From the NCBI GenBank assembly GCA_947626715.1, contig CANQTG010000008.1:1-45426 (forward strand): a DNA stretch of 45,426 nucleotides, read 5' to 3'. Shown here one piece after another: positions 34,423 to 42,419 of the stretch (the stretch's first letter is position 1; each line of letters starts with the position of its first letter). The notes below the pieces were generated by a model. That model ran no database searches. It worked only from the letters and a program-made list of their open reading frames with translations, and was not told where the DNA came from. The DNA comes from an uncultured Lachnospiraceae bacterium (lineage in GTDB: Bacteria; Bacillota; Clostridia; Lachnospirales; Lachnospiraceae). The position numbers and the translations under genes were made by a program.

Positions 34423-35603
34423 CTGTCCGCCCTCTCTTCTGTCAGCTTCTCTCCCAGCATGGAGCTCCCCGAAAAACGGGGCGTGATCCCGAAATAGGAA
34501 AGCACCGTCGCGCCGATATCCGCAAAGGTGTCCCTCGTGCCGAGATTGGCGGGCGCAACGTTCCTGCCATACATCAGAAACGGCGTATGCTCGCGGGAAT
34601 GGTCGGTCGAGACCGTATAGCCCGGATCGCAGCCATGATCCGCCGTGATCATCAGGATATCCTCTTCCCTCATCTTTGCAAAAAATTCCGGCAGCTTTTC
34701 GTCAAAATACGTCAGCGCCTTCGCATAGCCGTCAACGTCGTTTCTGTGCCCGTACAGCATATCATAATCCACCAGATTGATAAAGCACAGGCCCTCAAAA
34801 TCCCGATCCATATAGGCAAGGCTCTTTTCAATGCCGTCCGCATTCCCCTGCGTATAGACAAACTCCGTAATGCCCTTCCCGGCGAAGATATCCCGTATCT
34901 TCCCGACGCCGATCACGTCATAGCCTTCCTCCTTTAACTGATCCAGCATGGTCACGGACGGAGGCAGCAGGGAATAATCATGCCGTCTGGACGTGCGCGT
35001 ATAGTTCCCGCTCTCTCCAATAAAGGGTCTGGCGATCACACGGCCCACCCCATGCTCCCCTACCAGCATGTCCCGCGCCATCTGGCAGTATTCATAGAGC
35101 CGCTCCACCGGTACGACGTCCTCGTGCGCCGCGATCTGGAACACGCTGTCCGCGGAGGTATATACGATCAGCTTCCCCGTCCTCACATGCTCGTCCCCAT
35201 AATCGCGGATCACCTCCGTGCCGGAATAGGGCTTATTGCACAAAACGCCCCTGCCGGTCAGCTCACAAAAGCGGTCCAGCACCTCCTGCGGGAATCCCTC
35301 GGGATAGGTCGGCAGCGGATTCTCGGAGATGATCCCCGCGATCTCCCAATGCCCGATCGTCGTATCCTTTCCCTTCGACGCCTCTTTCATGCGCGCGCAC
35401 ACCGCAGACGGCTCCGCACACCTCTCGCCGCAGCTTACGCCGTCGATATTAAACAGTCCCATCTTCCGCATGTTCGGCACATGAAAATAAGGGCTGGCGG
35501 AAACGGAGGCTATGGTATTCGTCCCTTTGTCGCCATATGCCGCCGCGTCCTCCATCTCCCCGATTCCAAAGCTGTCCAGTACGATCAAAAATATCCTTTT
35601 CAT
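34419..35603 (-). CDS. deoB: Phosphopentomutase DeoB
   Basis: 394 residues of the alkaline-phosphatase superfamily. It interconverts ribose/deoxyribose 1- and 5-phosphate in nucleoside salvage. Metal-binding segments are VLDSFGIGEMEDA, NLVDYDMLYGHRND and MITADHGCDPGY, and SKGKDTTIGHWE carries the phosphorylated Thr. The frame opens at 35636. I chose the ATG at 35603 because GAGG lies 8 nt upstream and the product begins MKRIFLIVLDSFG like the family. No other deo gene is near. Confidence 0.95.
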   Translation of the reverse strand: MKRIFLIVLDSFGIGEMEDAAAYGDKGTNTIASVSASPYFHVPNMRKMGLFNIDGVSCGERCAEPSAVCARMKEASKGKDTTIGHWEIAGIISENPLPTYPEGFPQEVLDRFCELTGRGVLCNKPYSGTEVIRDYGDEHVRTGKLIVYTSADSVFQIAAHEDVVPVERLYEYCQMARDMLVGEHGVGRVIARPFIGESGNYTRTSRRHDYSLLPPSVTMLDQLKEEGYDVIGVGKIRDIFAGKGITEFVYTQGNADGIEKSLAYMDRDFEGLCFINLVDYDMLYGHRNDVDGYAKALTYFDEKLPEFFAKMREEDILMITADHGCDPGYTVSTDHSREHTPFLMYGRNVAPANLGTRDTFADIGATVLSYFGITPRFSGSSMLGEKLTEERADS

Positions 35604-35683
35604 TCTCATTTCCTCTTTCCGTTCCCGTATTTCCATTTATCCTGTGAAATCGTCCATTACAATCAGTTTACCACCTTTTCCCT

Positions 35684-36418
35684 TTATTTTCTACACTGGA
35701 TAATGATATTTTCAGCCGGAGTTCCCGTTTTCCTCGTAACGATGTCCTCGATCTGCGCGCACTGGGCGTCCGTCAGCGTATCCGCCTCTACGACCACGTC
35801 CACGCCGCCCTCGCTGATACTCACGACCACGTCCTCAAAGCCCTTAGCCTCCAGCAGGATCTCCGCCGCCGTCTCCTTCTCCGCGATATCCGTAAGCTGT
35901 ATCATGCCCTCGATCGCGCTCTGCTTCTGCTCGTCGGAAATGCTGCTGCTGTTGATGATATCCAGCAGGGTCTCCTTGTTTTTGGCTCTGGTCTGCTCCT
36001 TCATCAGCCTCGCGCCCGACATGCCCGTCACTCCCGTCGTGGAGGTAAATACCGCCTCGCCCGGGGAATCCTCCTGTGTCACCTCGCTCTGCGCCATTTC
36101 GCCGGACAGATAATCCTCCGCCAGCGTGATATCGTCCGTATCCAGACTTTCGATATCTCCCGCCGCGTCCTGACCCGCCGCCGTTTCGACCTCCGCCTCC
36201 TCGATATCCTCGTCTGAGATCTCAAGCGCCTCGCTCGAATAGACCTCCTGCGCCGCCGCATCCGCCGCCCCTTCCTGCGTATCCGCAGGCTGCCCGGACA
36301 CCCTCATCAGTTCCTCATCGCTCAGCTTTGTTCCCGCAAAGTTGAGATATCCTGCCACCGCGATCATGATCGCTAACGCCGTGATCATGATCTGATTTTT
36401 TTTCAGTACGTTTTTCAA
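35684..36418 (-). CDS. spoIIIAH: Stage III sporulation protein SpoIIIAH
   Basis: 244 residues. A single N-terminal membrane helix (KNQIMITALAIMIAVAGYL) is followed by an acidic linker and a C-terminal YscJ/FliF-like domain (KGFEDVVVSISEGGVDVVVE). The mother-cell protein binds SpoIIQ across the two membranes and forms part of the feeding-tube channel to the forespore. It starts at TTG with AAGGGG about 9 nt upstream. The acidic linker (about 40-130) is longer than in Bacillus. Confidence 0.93.
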   Translation of the reverse strand: MKNVLKKNQIMITALAIMIAVAGYLNFAGTKLSDEELMRVSGQPADTQEGAADAAAQEVYSSEALEISDEDIEEAEVETAAGQDAAGDIESLDTDDITLAEDYLSGEMAQSEVTQEDSPGEAVFTSTTGVTGMSGARLMKEQTRAKNKETLLDIINSSSISDEQKQSAIEGMIQLTDIAEKETAAEILLEAKGFEDVVVSISEGGVDVVVEADTLTDAQCAQIEDIVTRKTGTPAENIIIQCRK

Positions 36419-36430
36419 GTTCTTCGCCCC

Positions 36431-37033
36431 TTACTTTGTCATTTTCATTTTTGCTATTTTAATTTTATTCGCGTCTATATCAAATAATGCCTGAATCGCC
36501 TCGCTTATATTCCGCCGGACGTTCTCGTCGCCTCCGCCCTCCGCCATCACCGCCACGCCCCCGATCGCCGGCTGCATTTTCATGCGCACAAAGGGGACCT
36601 TATTCCCGTCCCCATCCGTGACAAACACCGTGCTCTCTTGCGCGTCCAGCTCGTTCGTGTTCCTCACGCCGCCCTGCGAATCGTTCTCCGCGATATTGGA
36701 GCGGGTCGCCGGACGATCCTTTTCCACGATCTCCTCGCCGCTTGAGCGCAGCGTGACCATCACCTTGACCCTGCCGACATTCTCCATACAGCCCAGCAGC
36801 TCCTCCAGCTCCCGCTCCAGCTCCTTTGCATAGCCGCCGTATTCTCCCGCCGCTAAAAAGGAGGCGTCCTCCGTATCCGTCTCTTTCGCCGCCGTTTCCG
36901 TTTGCCGCGTCTCTTTGCTAGTTCCGATATCCCCCGCCGCCGTACCGCTTTTGGGTTTCGCCGGAAAGCATACGATCAGCAGCAGGATCCCCGCCAATGC
37001 AAAAATAATGAACTTTTCCTTTTTTTCATTCAA
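36431..37033 (-). CDS. spoIIIAG: Stage III sporulation protein SpoIIIAG
   Basis: 200 residues. One membrane helix (FIIFALAGILLLIVCF) is followed by a ring-forming domain in the intermembrane space with VGRVKVMVTLRSSGEEIVEK and FVRMKMQPAIGGVAVMAEGG. SpoIIIAG forms a large ring in the channel between mother cell and forespore. It starts at a TTG at 37033 that overlaps the end of spoIIIAF by 8 bp, with GGAGG 9 nt upstream. Confidence 0.94.
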   Translation of the reverse strand: MNEKKEKFIIFALAGILLLIVCFPAKPKSGTAAGDIGTSKETRQTETAAKETDTEDASFLAAGEYGGYAKELERELEELLGCMENVGRVKVMVTLRSSGEEIVEKDRPATRSNIAENDSQGGVRNTNELDAQESTVFVTDGDGNKVPFVRMKMQPAIGGVAVMAEGGGDENVRRNISEAIQALFDIDANKIKIAKMKMTK

Positions 37034-37616
37034 CGATCTTTACCTCCACGCCGTCTTCTTCCATTCCGAGAAAAGCGGCTATCCTGCTGCCAAAGGCACG
37101 CTCCCTGCGCCGCTCCTCTTCCTCCCCGTCACTTTTCCCCATCACTTCGATCTTATCCACAGTGATTGTGGAAATCCCGGTGTTTTTCGGCCTTAATATA
37201 ACAAATAAGCGGCTTTCTCCCTCTTGCACAACGCTCCCGTTTTCTAAAACTCCCTTTAATTTCACGCTTTCTACGCAGTATTCGGTATCAGACAGAGAAT
37301 TATTTAATTTACTTTTAATTTCCTCTTCCATTGTGAACAAATACGTCTGCACGGGCGTGTTTTCTTCCTCGTTTCCCTGCGCCGCGGCCTCCTCCAGACG
37401 CTCCGTATACGCCGCAAGCGCCGCCTGATACTGCCCGCCGATACCGCTTTTCAGCCATTCCAGCATGGGAAGCGCCAAAATAACAGCCGTCATGATTCCT
37501 GCCAGAAAGCGGAAATATTTTTCATAGGAAGGGTTCGGGCGGAAATGGATCACCGCCTGCGCCAGTATCATAAAGACGGCCGCCCGCTTTATGATCGTCA
37601 TGATCAATTCCTGCAT
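37026..37616 (-). CDS. spoIIIAF: Stage III sporulation protein SpoIIIAF
   Basis: 196 residues with two N-terminal membrane helices (about 5-22 and 35-52) and a C-terminal ring-building-like domain (about 85-170: IKSKLNNSLSDTEYCVESVK). It is part of the SpoIIIA channel complex. The frame opens at a TTG at 37622, but the ATG at 37616 is 9 nt from AGGGG, against 3 nt for the TTG, so I start there. Confidence 0.92.
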   Translation of the reverse strand: MQELIMTIIKRAAVFMILAQAVIHFRPNPSYEKYFRFLAGIMTAVILALPMLEWLKSGIGGQYQAALAAYTERLEEAAAQGNEEENTPVQTYLFTMEEEIKSKLNNSLSDTEYCVESVKLKGVLENGSVVQEGESRLFVILRPKNTGISTITVDKIEVMGKSDGEEEERRRERAFGSRIAAFLGMEEDGVEVKIVE

Positions 37617-37618
37617 GT

Positions 37619-38662
37619 TCAATATCCCCTGTTCGCCGTCGCCGCGACCGCTATCGTGATCAGAAACAGACCGCTCGCCGTAAGCAGGATACGCAGCACC
37701 AAAAGGCTCCCTTCCCCTACGCGGTCCATACAGGAAGTGATCCGCTTATCGCTGAAGATCCCGATAAACGCCGCCGAAGCCTTCAGCATCATCGCCAAGA
37801 GCCATATCTTTGCCACCGGGAACGCGCAGAGCGCAACGAGCAGCAGGATCGCCAGCGCCCCCGCGCTGTTGCGGATCAAAACGGCCGAGCCGAGCACCAT
37901 TTCCGCCACGCTGTCGCTGATATTCCCAATCCCCGGTATCAGCGATATCGTCTTTTGGACGGCCGACATTTTCATGGAAGCGATCACCGGCAGGATCATC
38001 GTCTGCAAAAGGCCGATCCCCGTGACCACCGCAAACGAGAGCTTCAGCAGATATCCGGCCGCCTTTTTGATCAGATCAAGCTGCATATTCAGCCGTTCCT
38101 CCGTCCACAGGCCGTTCATAAAGGCCAGAAAGATATAGATCCTAACCAGCGGCATTAGAAGCGCCGAAAGCGCGCTCTCCACCCCGTAGATCAGGGCTAG
38201 GATCATCTGATACCCCAAAAGGGCCGTCGATACGCCGCCCGCCGCCCCCACCGCGAGAAAATATACCGGCATGAACAGCTTCATAAAAAGGAGCATATCC
38301 CCGATCATCGTCTGCGCCGTGTCCGCGACCACGCCAAAGATCCTCATCAATACCAAAAGCAGAAACAGATAGACGAAATAAAAGCCGATATCCGCGATCT
38401 GCTTATTTTCAAACAGTTCCGTCAGATTCACCAAAAGCGAGGAGAGCAGGCCGATACAGATCAGCATTGCGGCGATCTGCAGAAGGCTTTCGCATTCTCC
38501 CCAAAAGCTCTGCATACCGCCCTGAAAAAGCATTTTCATAACATCTATTATCTTTCCCTGTGCCAGCAGGCCGAACAATTCCGAAAGGTCGAGCTGATAT
38601 CCCGGAAACAATCCGCTTATCTCATCGTTTAACCCTCTCATTTCCTTTGCCAGATCTACCAT
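37619..38662 (-). CDS. spoIIIAE: Stage III sporulation protein SpoIIIAE
   Basis: 347 residues, a polytopic membrane protein with about seven to eight hydrophobic segments (for example FYFVYLFLLLVLMRIFGVV and LLQTMILPVIASMKMSA). SpoIIIAE is the predicted permease-like core of the SpoIIIA channel. No cleaved signal peptide is obvious here, and the product is shorter than the B. subtilis protein at its N-terminus. The ATG has GGGAG 7 nt upstream, close after spoIIIAD. Confidence 0.93.
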   Translation of the reverse strand: MVDLAKEMRGLNDEISGLFPGYQLDLSELFGLLAQGKIIDVMKMLFQGGMQSFWGECESLLQIAAMLICIGLLSSLLVNLTELFENKQIADIGFYFVYLFLLLVLMRIFGVVADTAQTMIGDMLLFMKLFMPVYFLAVGAAGGVSTALLGYQMILALIYGVESALSALLMPLVRIYIFLAFMNGLWTEERLNMQLDLIKKAAGYLLKLSFAVVTGIGLLQTMILPVIASMKMSAVQKTISLIPGIGNISDSVAEMVLGSAVLIRNSAGALAILLLVALCAFPVAKIWLLAMMLKASAAFIGIFSDKRITSCMDRVGEGSLLVLRILLTASGLFLITIAVAATANRGY

Positions 38663-38665
38663 AGG

Positions 38666-39052
38666 TCAGCTCCCAAAATTCTGGATCGTCTCAATGACAG
38701 ACAGCAGGATCGGCAGGCCGGTCAAAAGCACCATCACTTTTCCGAAGATCTCTATCTGCCCTCCGACCGCGCTATACCCGGCATCCTTGCAGATACCCGC
38801 GCAAAATTCGCAGATATACGCGATCCCCGCCACCTTCAGCAAAATAGCCAGAAAGCCGCCGTCCGCGCCGGCCAGAACGCGGAGCGTGCGGATCTCGTCC
38901 ATAAAAAGGGCAAGATTTTGCACGGTATGCCAAAACACGATAAGCCCCGTCACAATCCCGATAAAAATCCCATATTCCGCCTTTACCGTCTTAAAACAGA
39001 CGGCGAGCAGCACGCCCGTCACACCGATCGCCCCGATCCTGATGATCTCCAT
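38666..39052 (-). CDS. spoIIIAD: Stage III sporulation protein SpoIIIAD
   Basis: 128 residues with three to four membrane helices (IGAIGVTGVLLAVCF, FIGIVTGLIVFW, VMVLLTGLPILLSVIETI). Part of the SpoIIIA channel. The ATG at 39052 has GGAGG 5 nt upstream. It is separated from spoIIIAC by 142 bp that hold a tandem repeat, where other genomes have the two genes nearly touching. Confidence 0.93.
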   Translation of the reverse strand: MEIIRIGAIGVTGVLLAVCFKTVKAEYGIFIGIVTGLIVFWHTVQNLALFMDEIRTLRVLAGADGGFLAILLKVAGIAYICEFCAGICKDAGYSAVGGQIEIFGKVMVLLTGLPILLSVIETIQNFGS

Positions 39053-39087
39053 ATCCGCCTCCGCAAATCAGATCCCGCCACCCCGCG

Positions 39088-39175
39088 CCGGAGCATACGC
39101 CCCATGCCAGAGCATACGCACTTCTGCCGGATCACACGCCCCATACCAGAGCATACGCACTTCTGCCGGATCAAA
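39088..39175. repeat. 39-bp tandem repeat between spoIIIAC and spoIIIAD
   Basis: Copy 1 (39098-39136) and copy 2 (39137-39175) match at 37 of 39 positions, and a partial copy (39088-39097) precedes them. The unit contains CCAGAGCATACGCACTTCTG and CCGGATCA. A minus-strand frame through it is in the wrong phase for either neighbour and has no ribosome site. It is inserted in an otherwise compact operon. Confidence 0.85.
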
Positions 39176-39194
39176 TCCTCTCCTGCCGCCCCGG

Positions 39195-39389
39195 CTATAA
39201 CTGAAACAATTCCTGAATGCTGACAAACAGATCGTAAATATAGGGGACGATCCACATCAGCACCAGTACCAGTCCGGCCAGACTGACTAAAAAAGCATGT
39301 TCATCCCTTCCGCTATGCTTTAAGATCTGGCTCATGATCGTTACCAAGATCCCTACCGCTGCGATCCTGAAAATCAGACTTACGTCCAT
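39195..39389 (-). CDS. spoIIIAC: Stage III sporulation protein SpoIIIAC
   Basis: 64 residues with two membrane helices (SLIFRIAAVGILVTIMSQIL and FLVSLAGLVLVLMWIVPYI), homologous to the start of SpoIIIAD. It is a small membrane part of the SpoIIIA channel. The ATG at 39389 has GGGAGGAAGG just upstream. It lies 31 bp after spoIIIAB. Confidence 0.93.
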   Translation of the reverse strand: MDVSLIFRIAAVGILVTIMSQILKHSGRDEHAFLVSLAGLVLVLMWIVPYIYDLFVSIQELFQL

Positions 39390-39420
39390 TCCTTCCTCCC
39401 TGCCGCTGTTTTCTATCAGC

Positions 39421-39939
39421 CTATACCAACAGGACGGCCGCCAGCAGGCCTCCCATAACGCCTAAGCTCACCGCCATCTTTTCCCGCTCCGCCATATGCG
39501 TCTCCATCTCCCGTATCCGTTCTTCCAGAGCGCTCATCTGCGCCGATACCGCCCGCTTTTGCAGCTCGATATCCGCGTATCCCAGACTCCGCGCAAATTC
39601 CGCCAGCAAATCCATGTCCCCTTTTTTCAGCGGGAGTCCAGAAAGGCATTGCTTAGCCGTATCCTGCCAGATCTGCGGGAAGGGCTTCCCCGTATTTTTC
39701 TGCGTCTCCTCATACGCCTCATGCAGCATATCGGAAAACGGGGGACGCATAGACTCCTGCGCCATTCTGCACGCCTCCGGGAAGGCCGCGCTGCAGTAAG
39801 CGATCTGACTGTAAAGCAGCTCATACATCCGTTTCATCTCATGCAGACAGGCGAGCCTTTTCCGCATGTCGCTGCAAAAACAGACGCTATAGCCCCCTGT
39901 CCCTATCAGCAGCAGGCAGACGCCTACTATCCGCAGCAT
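39421..39939 (-). CDS. spoIIIAB: Stage III sporulation protein SpoIIIAB
   Basis: 172 residues. Terminal membrane helices (RIVGVCLLLIGTGGYSVCF at the start and LGVMGGLLAAVLLV at the end) flank a helical soluble region (ACLHEMKRMYELLYSQIAYC). It resembles GspF-like platform proteins and is thought to work with the ATPase SpoIIIAA. It overlaps spoIIIAA by 13 bp. Confidence 0.93.
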   Translation of the reverse strand: MLRIVGVCLLLIGTGGYSVCFCSDMRKRLACLHEMKRMYELLYSQIAYCSAAFPEACRMAQESMRPPFSDMLHEAYEETQKNTGKPFPQIWQDTAKQCLSGLPLKKGDMDLLAEFARSLGYADIELQKRAVSAQMSALEERIREMETHMAEREKMAVSLGVMGGLLAAVLLV

Positions 39940-40877
39940 AAACGGTACTCCTCATCATATATCCCTTCGATGACGCATTTCCCCCTTTTTTTGCCTAACA
40001 GGATAAAACGCCGAAACTCCCTCTGCGCGAGCAGCTCCCTCATATGGGCTTTCTCCCTGATCTCCTCTATGCTGCCGCCGTGCGCCGTCACGATCAGGCT
40101 GCTGCCGCAGCGCAGCACTTGGAGCAAAGCATGTACATCCTCCCGATCCCCGATCTCGTCCACCGCCACTACCTGCGGCGCCATCGAACGGATGAGCATC
40201 ATCATGCCCGCCGCTTTGGGACAGCCGTCCAATACGTCCGTGCGGATCCCGACGTCGTTCTGCGCGACCCCCAGATAACAGCCCGCGATCTCCGAGCGTT
40301 CATCTACCACGCCGACGCACCTGCCCGCGCCGTAGGCATTCCCGTCGGAAACCTGCCGCACGATATCCCGCAGCATGGTCGTCTTCCCGCAGCCCGGCGG
40401 GGATACGATCATTCCGCTCAAAAACCGCCCGTCCTGATAGAGAAACGGGAGCGCCTTATCCGCCGCGCCCCTGACCTCGTGGGCGATTCGGATATTCAGG
40501 CAGGAAATGTGCTTGAGCGTTCGGATCCTTCCGTCCTGATCGAGCACGACCTGTCCTGCCACGCCGACCCGATGTCCGCCCGGCACGGTCAGAAACCCCT
40601 GCCGCAGCTCCTCTTCAAACGCATAAACGGAATACTGGCAGATATGTTTAAGGATCGCTTCTATCTGTGCCGCGCTGACGCAAAGCGCCTCCCCTCTCCG
40701 CTCCGTAAAGCCGCCGTCCCGCCTTAAAAAGCATTCCCTATGCCCCAGCTGCAATATCACCGGCCTGTCTGTCCGCAGCCGGATCTCCTGCAGAAAAGCG
40801 GCCTGTCCGGCAGTCTGCCGCCAGATATTTCTGAAAGGATCGGGAAACAATCCCAGTATTTCCTCGGCACTTGTCAT
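39927..40877 (-). CDS. spoIIIAA: Stage III sporulation ATPase SpoIIIAA
   Basis: 316 residues, a cytoplasmic secretion-type ATPase of the SpoIIIA complex. Walker A is SPPGCGKTTMLRDIVRQ and the Walker B region is QVVAVDEIGDREDV. The R-loop segment GHRVGVAGQVV is also visible. The ATG at 40877 has AGAGGTGA 5 nt upstream; a GTG at 40886 is in frame but lies on the ribosome site. It is the first gene of the operon, behind a sigma-E-like promoter. Confidence 0.94.
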   Translation of the reverse strand: MTSAEEILGLFPDPFRNIWRQTAGQAAFLQEIRLRTDRPVILQLGHRECFLRRDGGFTERRGEALCVSAAQIEAILKHICQYSVYAFEEELRQGFLTVPGGHRVGVAGQVVLDQDGRIRTLKHISCLNIRIAHEVRGAADKALPFLYQDGRFLSGMIVSPPGCGKTTMLRDIVRQVSDGNAYGAGRCVGVVDERSEIAGCYLGVAQNDVGIRTDVLDGCPKAAGMMMLIRSMAPQVVAVDEIGDREDVHALLQVLRCGSSLIVTAHGGSIEEIREKAHMRELLAQREFRRFILLGKKRGKCVIEGIYDEEYRLCCG

Positions 40878-40897
40878 ACCGCTCACCTCTTTATCTC

Positions 40898-40925
40898 AAT
40901 ATATGAAAGGAAATCCGGGTTATGA
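40898..40925 (-). promoter_or_regulatory. Sigma-E-like promoter of the spoIIIA operon
   Basis: On the minus strand TCATAAC (40925-40919) and CATATATT (40905-40898) are 13 bp apart. This is close to the sigma-E pattern, an ATA-type -35 with CATACA-T, which is the factor expected for spoIIIA in the mother cell. The spacing is one base short of the usual 14-15. Confidence 0.55.
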
Positions 40926-40971
40926 CAGATTTTATTGTATACAAAAAAATACAATTTCTTTGGAAATTCAC

Positions 40972-41000
40972 TGGACAGAAAAAAACAGAAGTGGTATGAT
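40972..41000 (+). promoter_or_regulatory. Promoter of the glycyl-radical protein gene
   Basis: TGGACA (40972-40977) and TATGAT (40995-41000) are separated by 17 bp. The -10 overlaps the first of two Fur-like palindromes, so a bound repressor would block it. Confidence 0.65.
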
Positions 41001-41025
41001 AATCATAACATAAATGATAATCATT
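40995..41025 (+). promoter_or_regulatory. Two Fur-type palindromic operators
   Basis: TATGATAATCATA (40995-41007) and AATGATAATCATT (41013-41025) are perfect 13-bp palindromes whose centres are 18 bp apart. The shared core TGATAATCA matches the centre of Fur boxes (TGATAATNATTATCA). The overlap with the -10 suggests repression by a Fur-family protein; PerR or Zur are alternatives. Confidence 0.6.
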
Positions 41026-41050
41026 ACTATTATTAAAAGGAGTGATCGAT

Positions 41051-41296
41051 ATGGCACAGACAAACGCGGCACAGGTCAACAATCTTGTATCCTTACTGGA
41101 CGGATACGCGACAAAGGGCGGACATCATCTGAATGTCAATGTCCTTAACCGGGACACCCTTCTCGATGCACAGAAGCATCCGGAAAACTATCCGCAGCTC
41201 ACGATCCGGGTATCGGGATACGCGGTAAACTTTATCAAGCTCACGCCGGAGCAGCAGGCCGACGTGATCTCCAGAACCTTCCACGAATCCATCTGA
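41051..41296 (+). CDS. grcA: Autonomous glycyl radical cofactor, GrcA/YfiD-like
   Basis: 81 residues equal to the C-terminal end of pyruvate formate-lyase: [20 protein letters not shown], then [20 protein letters not shown]. Gly56 in RVSGYAV is the radical glycine, and [15 protein letters not shown] is the usual PFL ending. E. coli YfiD replaces the oxygen-damaged radical domain of PFL; the same role is likely here, and it needs PFL and its activating enzyme, neither of which is in the window. The ATG has AGGAG 8 nt upstream. The promoter, operators and terminator make it a single-gene unit. A fragment of a broken pfl gene is unlikely, since no upstream pfl sequence is present. Confidence 0.9.
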   Translation: MAQTNAAQVNNLVSLLDGYATKGGHHLNVNVLNRDTLLDAQKHPENYPQLTIRVSGYAVNFIKLTPEQQADVISRTFHESI

Positions 41297-41308
41297 CAAA
41301 AGGCAAGG

Positions 41309-41350
41309 CAGGGCCGTATCCCCAAAACGGATACGGCCCTGTTTCTATTT
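41309..41350 (+). terminator. Terminator of the grcA-like gene
   Basis: The 13-bp perfect stem CAGGGCCGTATCC (41309-41321) with GGATACGGCCCTG (41329-41341) is followed by TTTCTATTT. Confidence 0.88.
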
Positions 41351-41372
41351 CTGATCCTGTTAAACTTTTATC

Positions 41373-41408
41373 AAAAACGGAGCACAGCTGCAGCCCTTCC
41401 TGCGCTCC
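41373..41408 (-). terminator. Terminator of lgt
   Basis: On the minus strand GGAGCGCAG (41408-41400) pairs with CTGTGCTCC (41387-41379) with one G-U pair. GTTTTTG follows. It faces the grcA terminator on the other strand. Confidence 0.75.
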
Positions 41409-41438
41409 TATAGCGCAGATACGCAGACCGGCGGATGC

Positions 41439-42305
41439 CTATCGCTTTCGCAGCCTTGCACGCACGACGATCTCTACCCCAAGCGCAAAGACGACCAGCG
41501 CGCCCGCAAGCAGCTGGGAAACCGCAAGGGAGGTATGCGGAAGCAGAAGCTGATCTGTCCGCAGCCCCTCGATCACGCACCGGCCCAGCCCATAGCCGCC
41601 CAGATACAGCAGAGCCGTCTCCCCCGTAAACCGCTTGTGCCTGCGATACAAAAGCAGCAGGCAGAAAATAAACAGATTCCACATACTTTCATAAAGAAAG
41701 GTCGGATGCACCTGAATATAGTTCGTCCCCTCCAAAATATGCGCAGAGAGGGAAGCCGAGATATCCCCGGGACGCACCGCGTCGATCGGCAGACGCATGG
41801 CAAACAGGCAGTCCGTGTACTGGCCGAACGCCTCGCGGTTCATAAAATTCCCCCAGCGTCCGATACTCTGCCCTAAGATCAGTCCCATAACGCCCGTATC
41901 GCACAAAAGGAGAAAGGGCAGCTTCTTGATACGGGAATACACGAAAGCCGTCAAAAAAGCCGCGATCACCGCTCCGTAGATCGCCAGTCCGCCCTGACGC
42001 AGATTAAAGATATCCAAAAGATGACCTTTGTACTGCTCCCATGAAAACGCGACATAGTAAACGCGCGCGCCCACGATACAGATAAAGATCTCATACAGGG
42101 CAAAATCCCAGTAAAGCTCCGGATCCTGTCCGCTGACTTTGGCCTCATGCACCGCCATCAGCACGCCCGCGAGCACGCCAATACCGATGATCATGCCGTA
42201 ATATGCGATCGGGAATCCAAAGACAGAGATCGTTTTCGGCACATGCTCCAGATAGATATTCAAATGCGGGAACGCGATGTCCCAGACGTCCATGATCTCC
42301 TTCAT
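41439..42305 (-). CDS. lgt: Prolipoprotein diacylglyceryl transferase
   Basis: 288 residues, a polytopic membrane enzyme that transfers diacylglycerol from phosphatidylglycerol to the lipobox Cys of prolipoproteins. The signature GQSIGRWGNFMNREAFGQYT and the motif RQGGLAIYGAVIAAF are clear, with about seven membrane helices. The frame opens at 42338. I chose the ATG at 42305, with AGGAAGG just upstream; the ATG at 42293 is too close to its GGAG. It is transcribed with or after ychF. Confidence 0.94.
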   Translation of the reverse strand: MKEIMDVWDIAFPHLNIYLEHVPKTISVFGFPIAYYGMIIGIGVLAGVLMAVHEAKVSGQDPELYWDFALYEIFICIVGARVYYVAFSWEQYKGHLLDIFNLRQGGLAIYGAVIAAFLTAFVYSRIKKLPFLLLCDTGVMGLILGQSIGRWGNFMNREAFGQYTDCLFAMRLPIDAVRPGDISASLSAHILEGTNYIQVHPTFLYESMWNLFIFCLLLLYRRHKRFTGETALLYLGGYGLGRCVIEGLRTDQLLLPHTSLAVSQLLAGALVVFALGVEIVVRARLRKR

Positions 42306-42390
42306 TCTGTCCTTCCTCTCCTGCCCCTCCTGCCGCAACGCTCACGCTTATGCAGAAGCGGCTATATCCTGCCCTGTCTGACAAAGCGCT

Positions 42391-42413
42391 AAGACCCACG
42401 GGCGAGTCTTGAA
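42391..42413. repeat. Small palindromic repeat, copy 2
   Basis: AAGACCCACGGGCGAGTCTT with following GAA matches 20075-20097 at 20 of 23 bases. It lies just after the ychF stop, as copy 1 lies just after the HEPN stop. There is no T-tract. Confidence 0.6.
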
Positions 42414-42419
42414 ATGTCT

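Noticed and set aside
39098-39175. CRISPR-like array
   Set aside because: The repeats are directly adjacent without unique spacers, there are only two, and no cas gene is near.
39019-39255. Frame with repeated CVCSGMGR residues between spoIIIAC and spoIIIAD
   Set aside because: It only reads the tandem DNA repeat, overlaps spoIIIAC in another phase and has no ribosome site.
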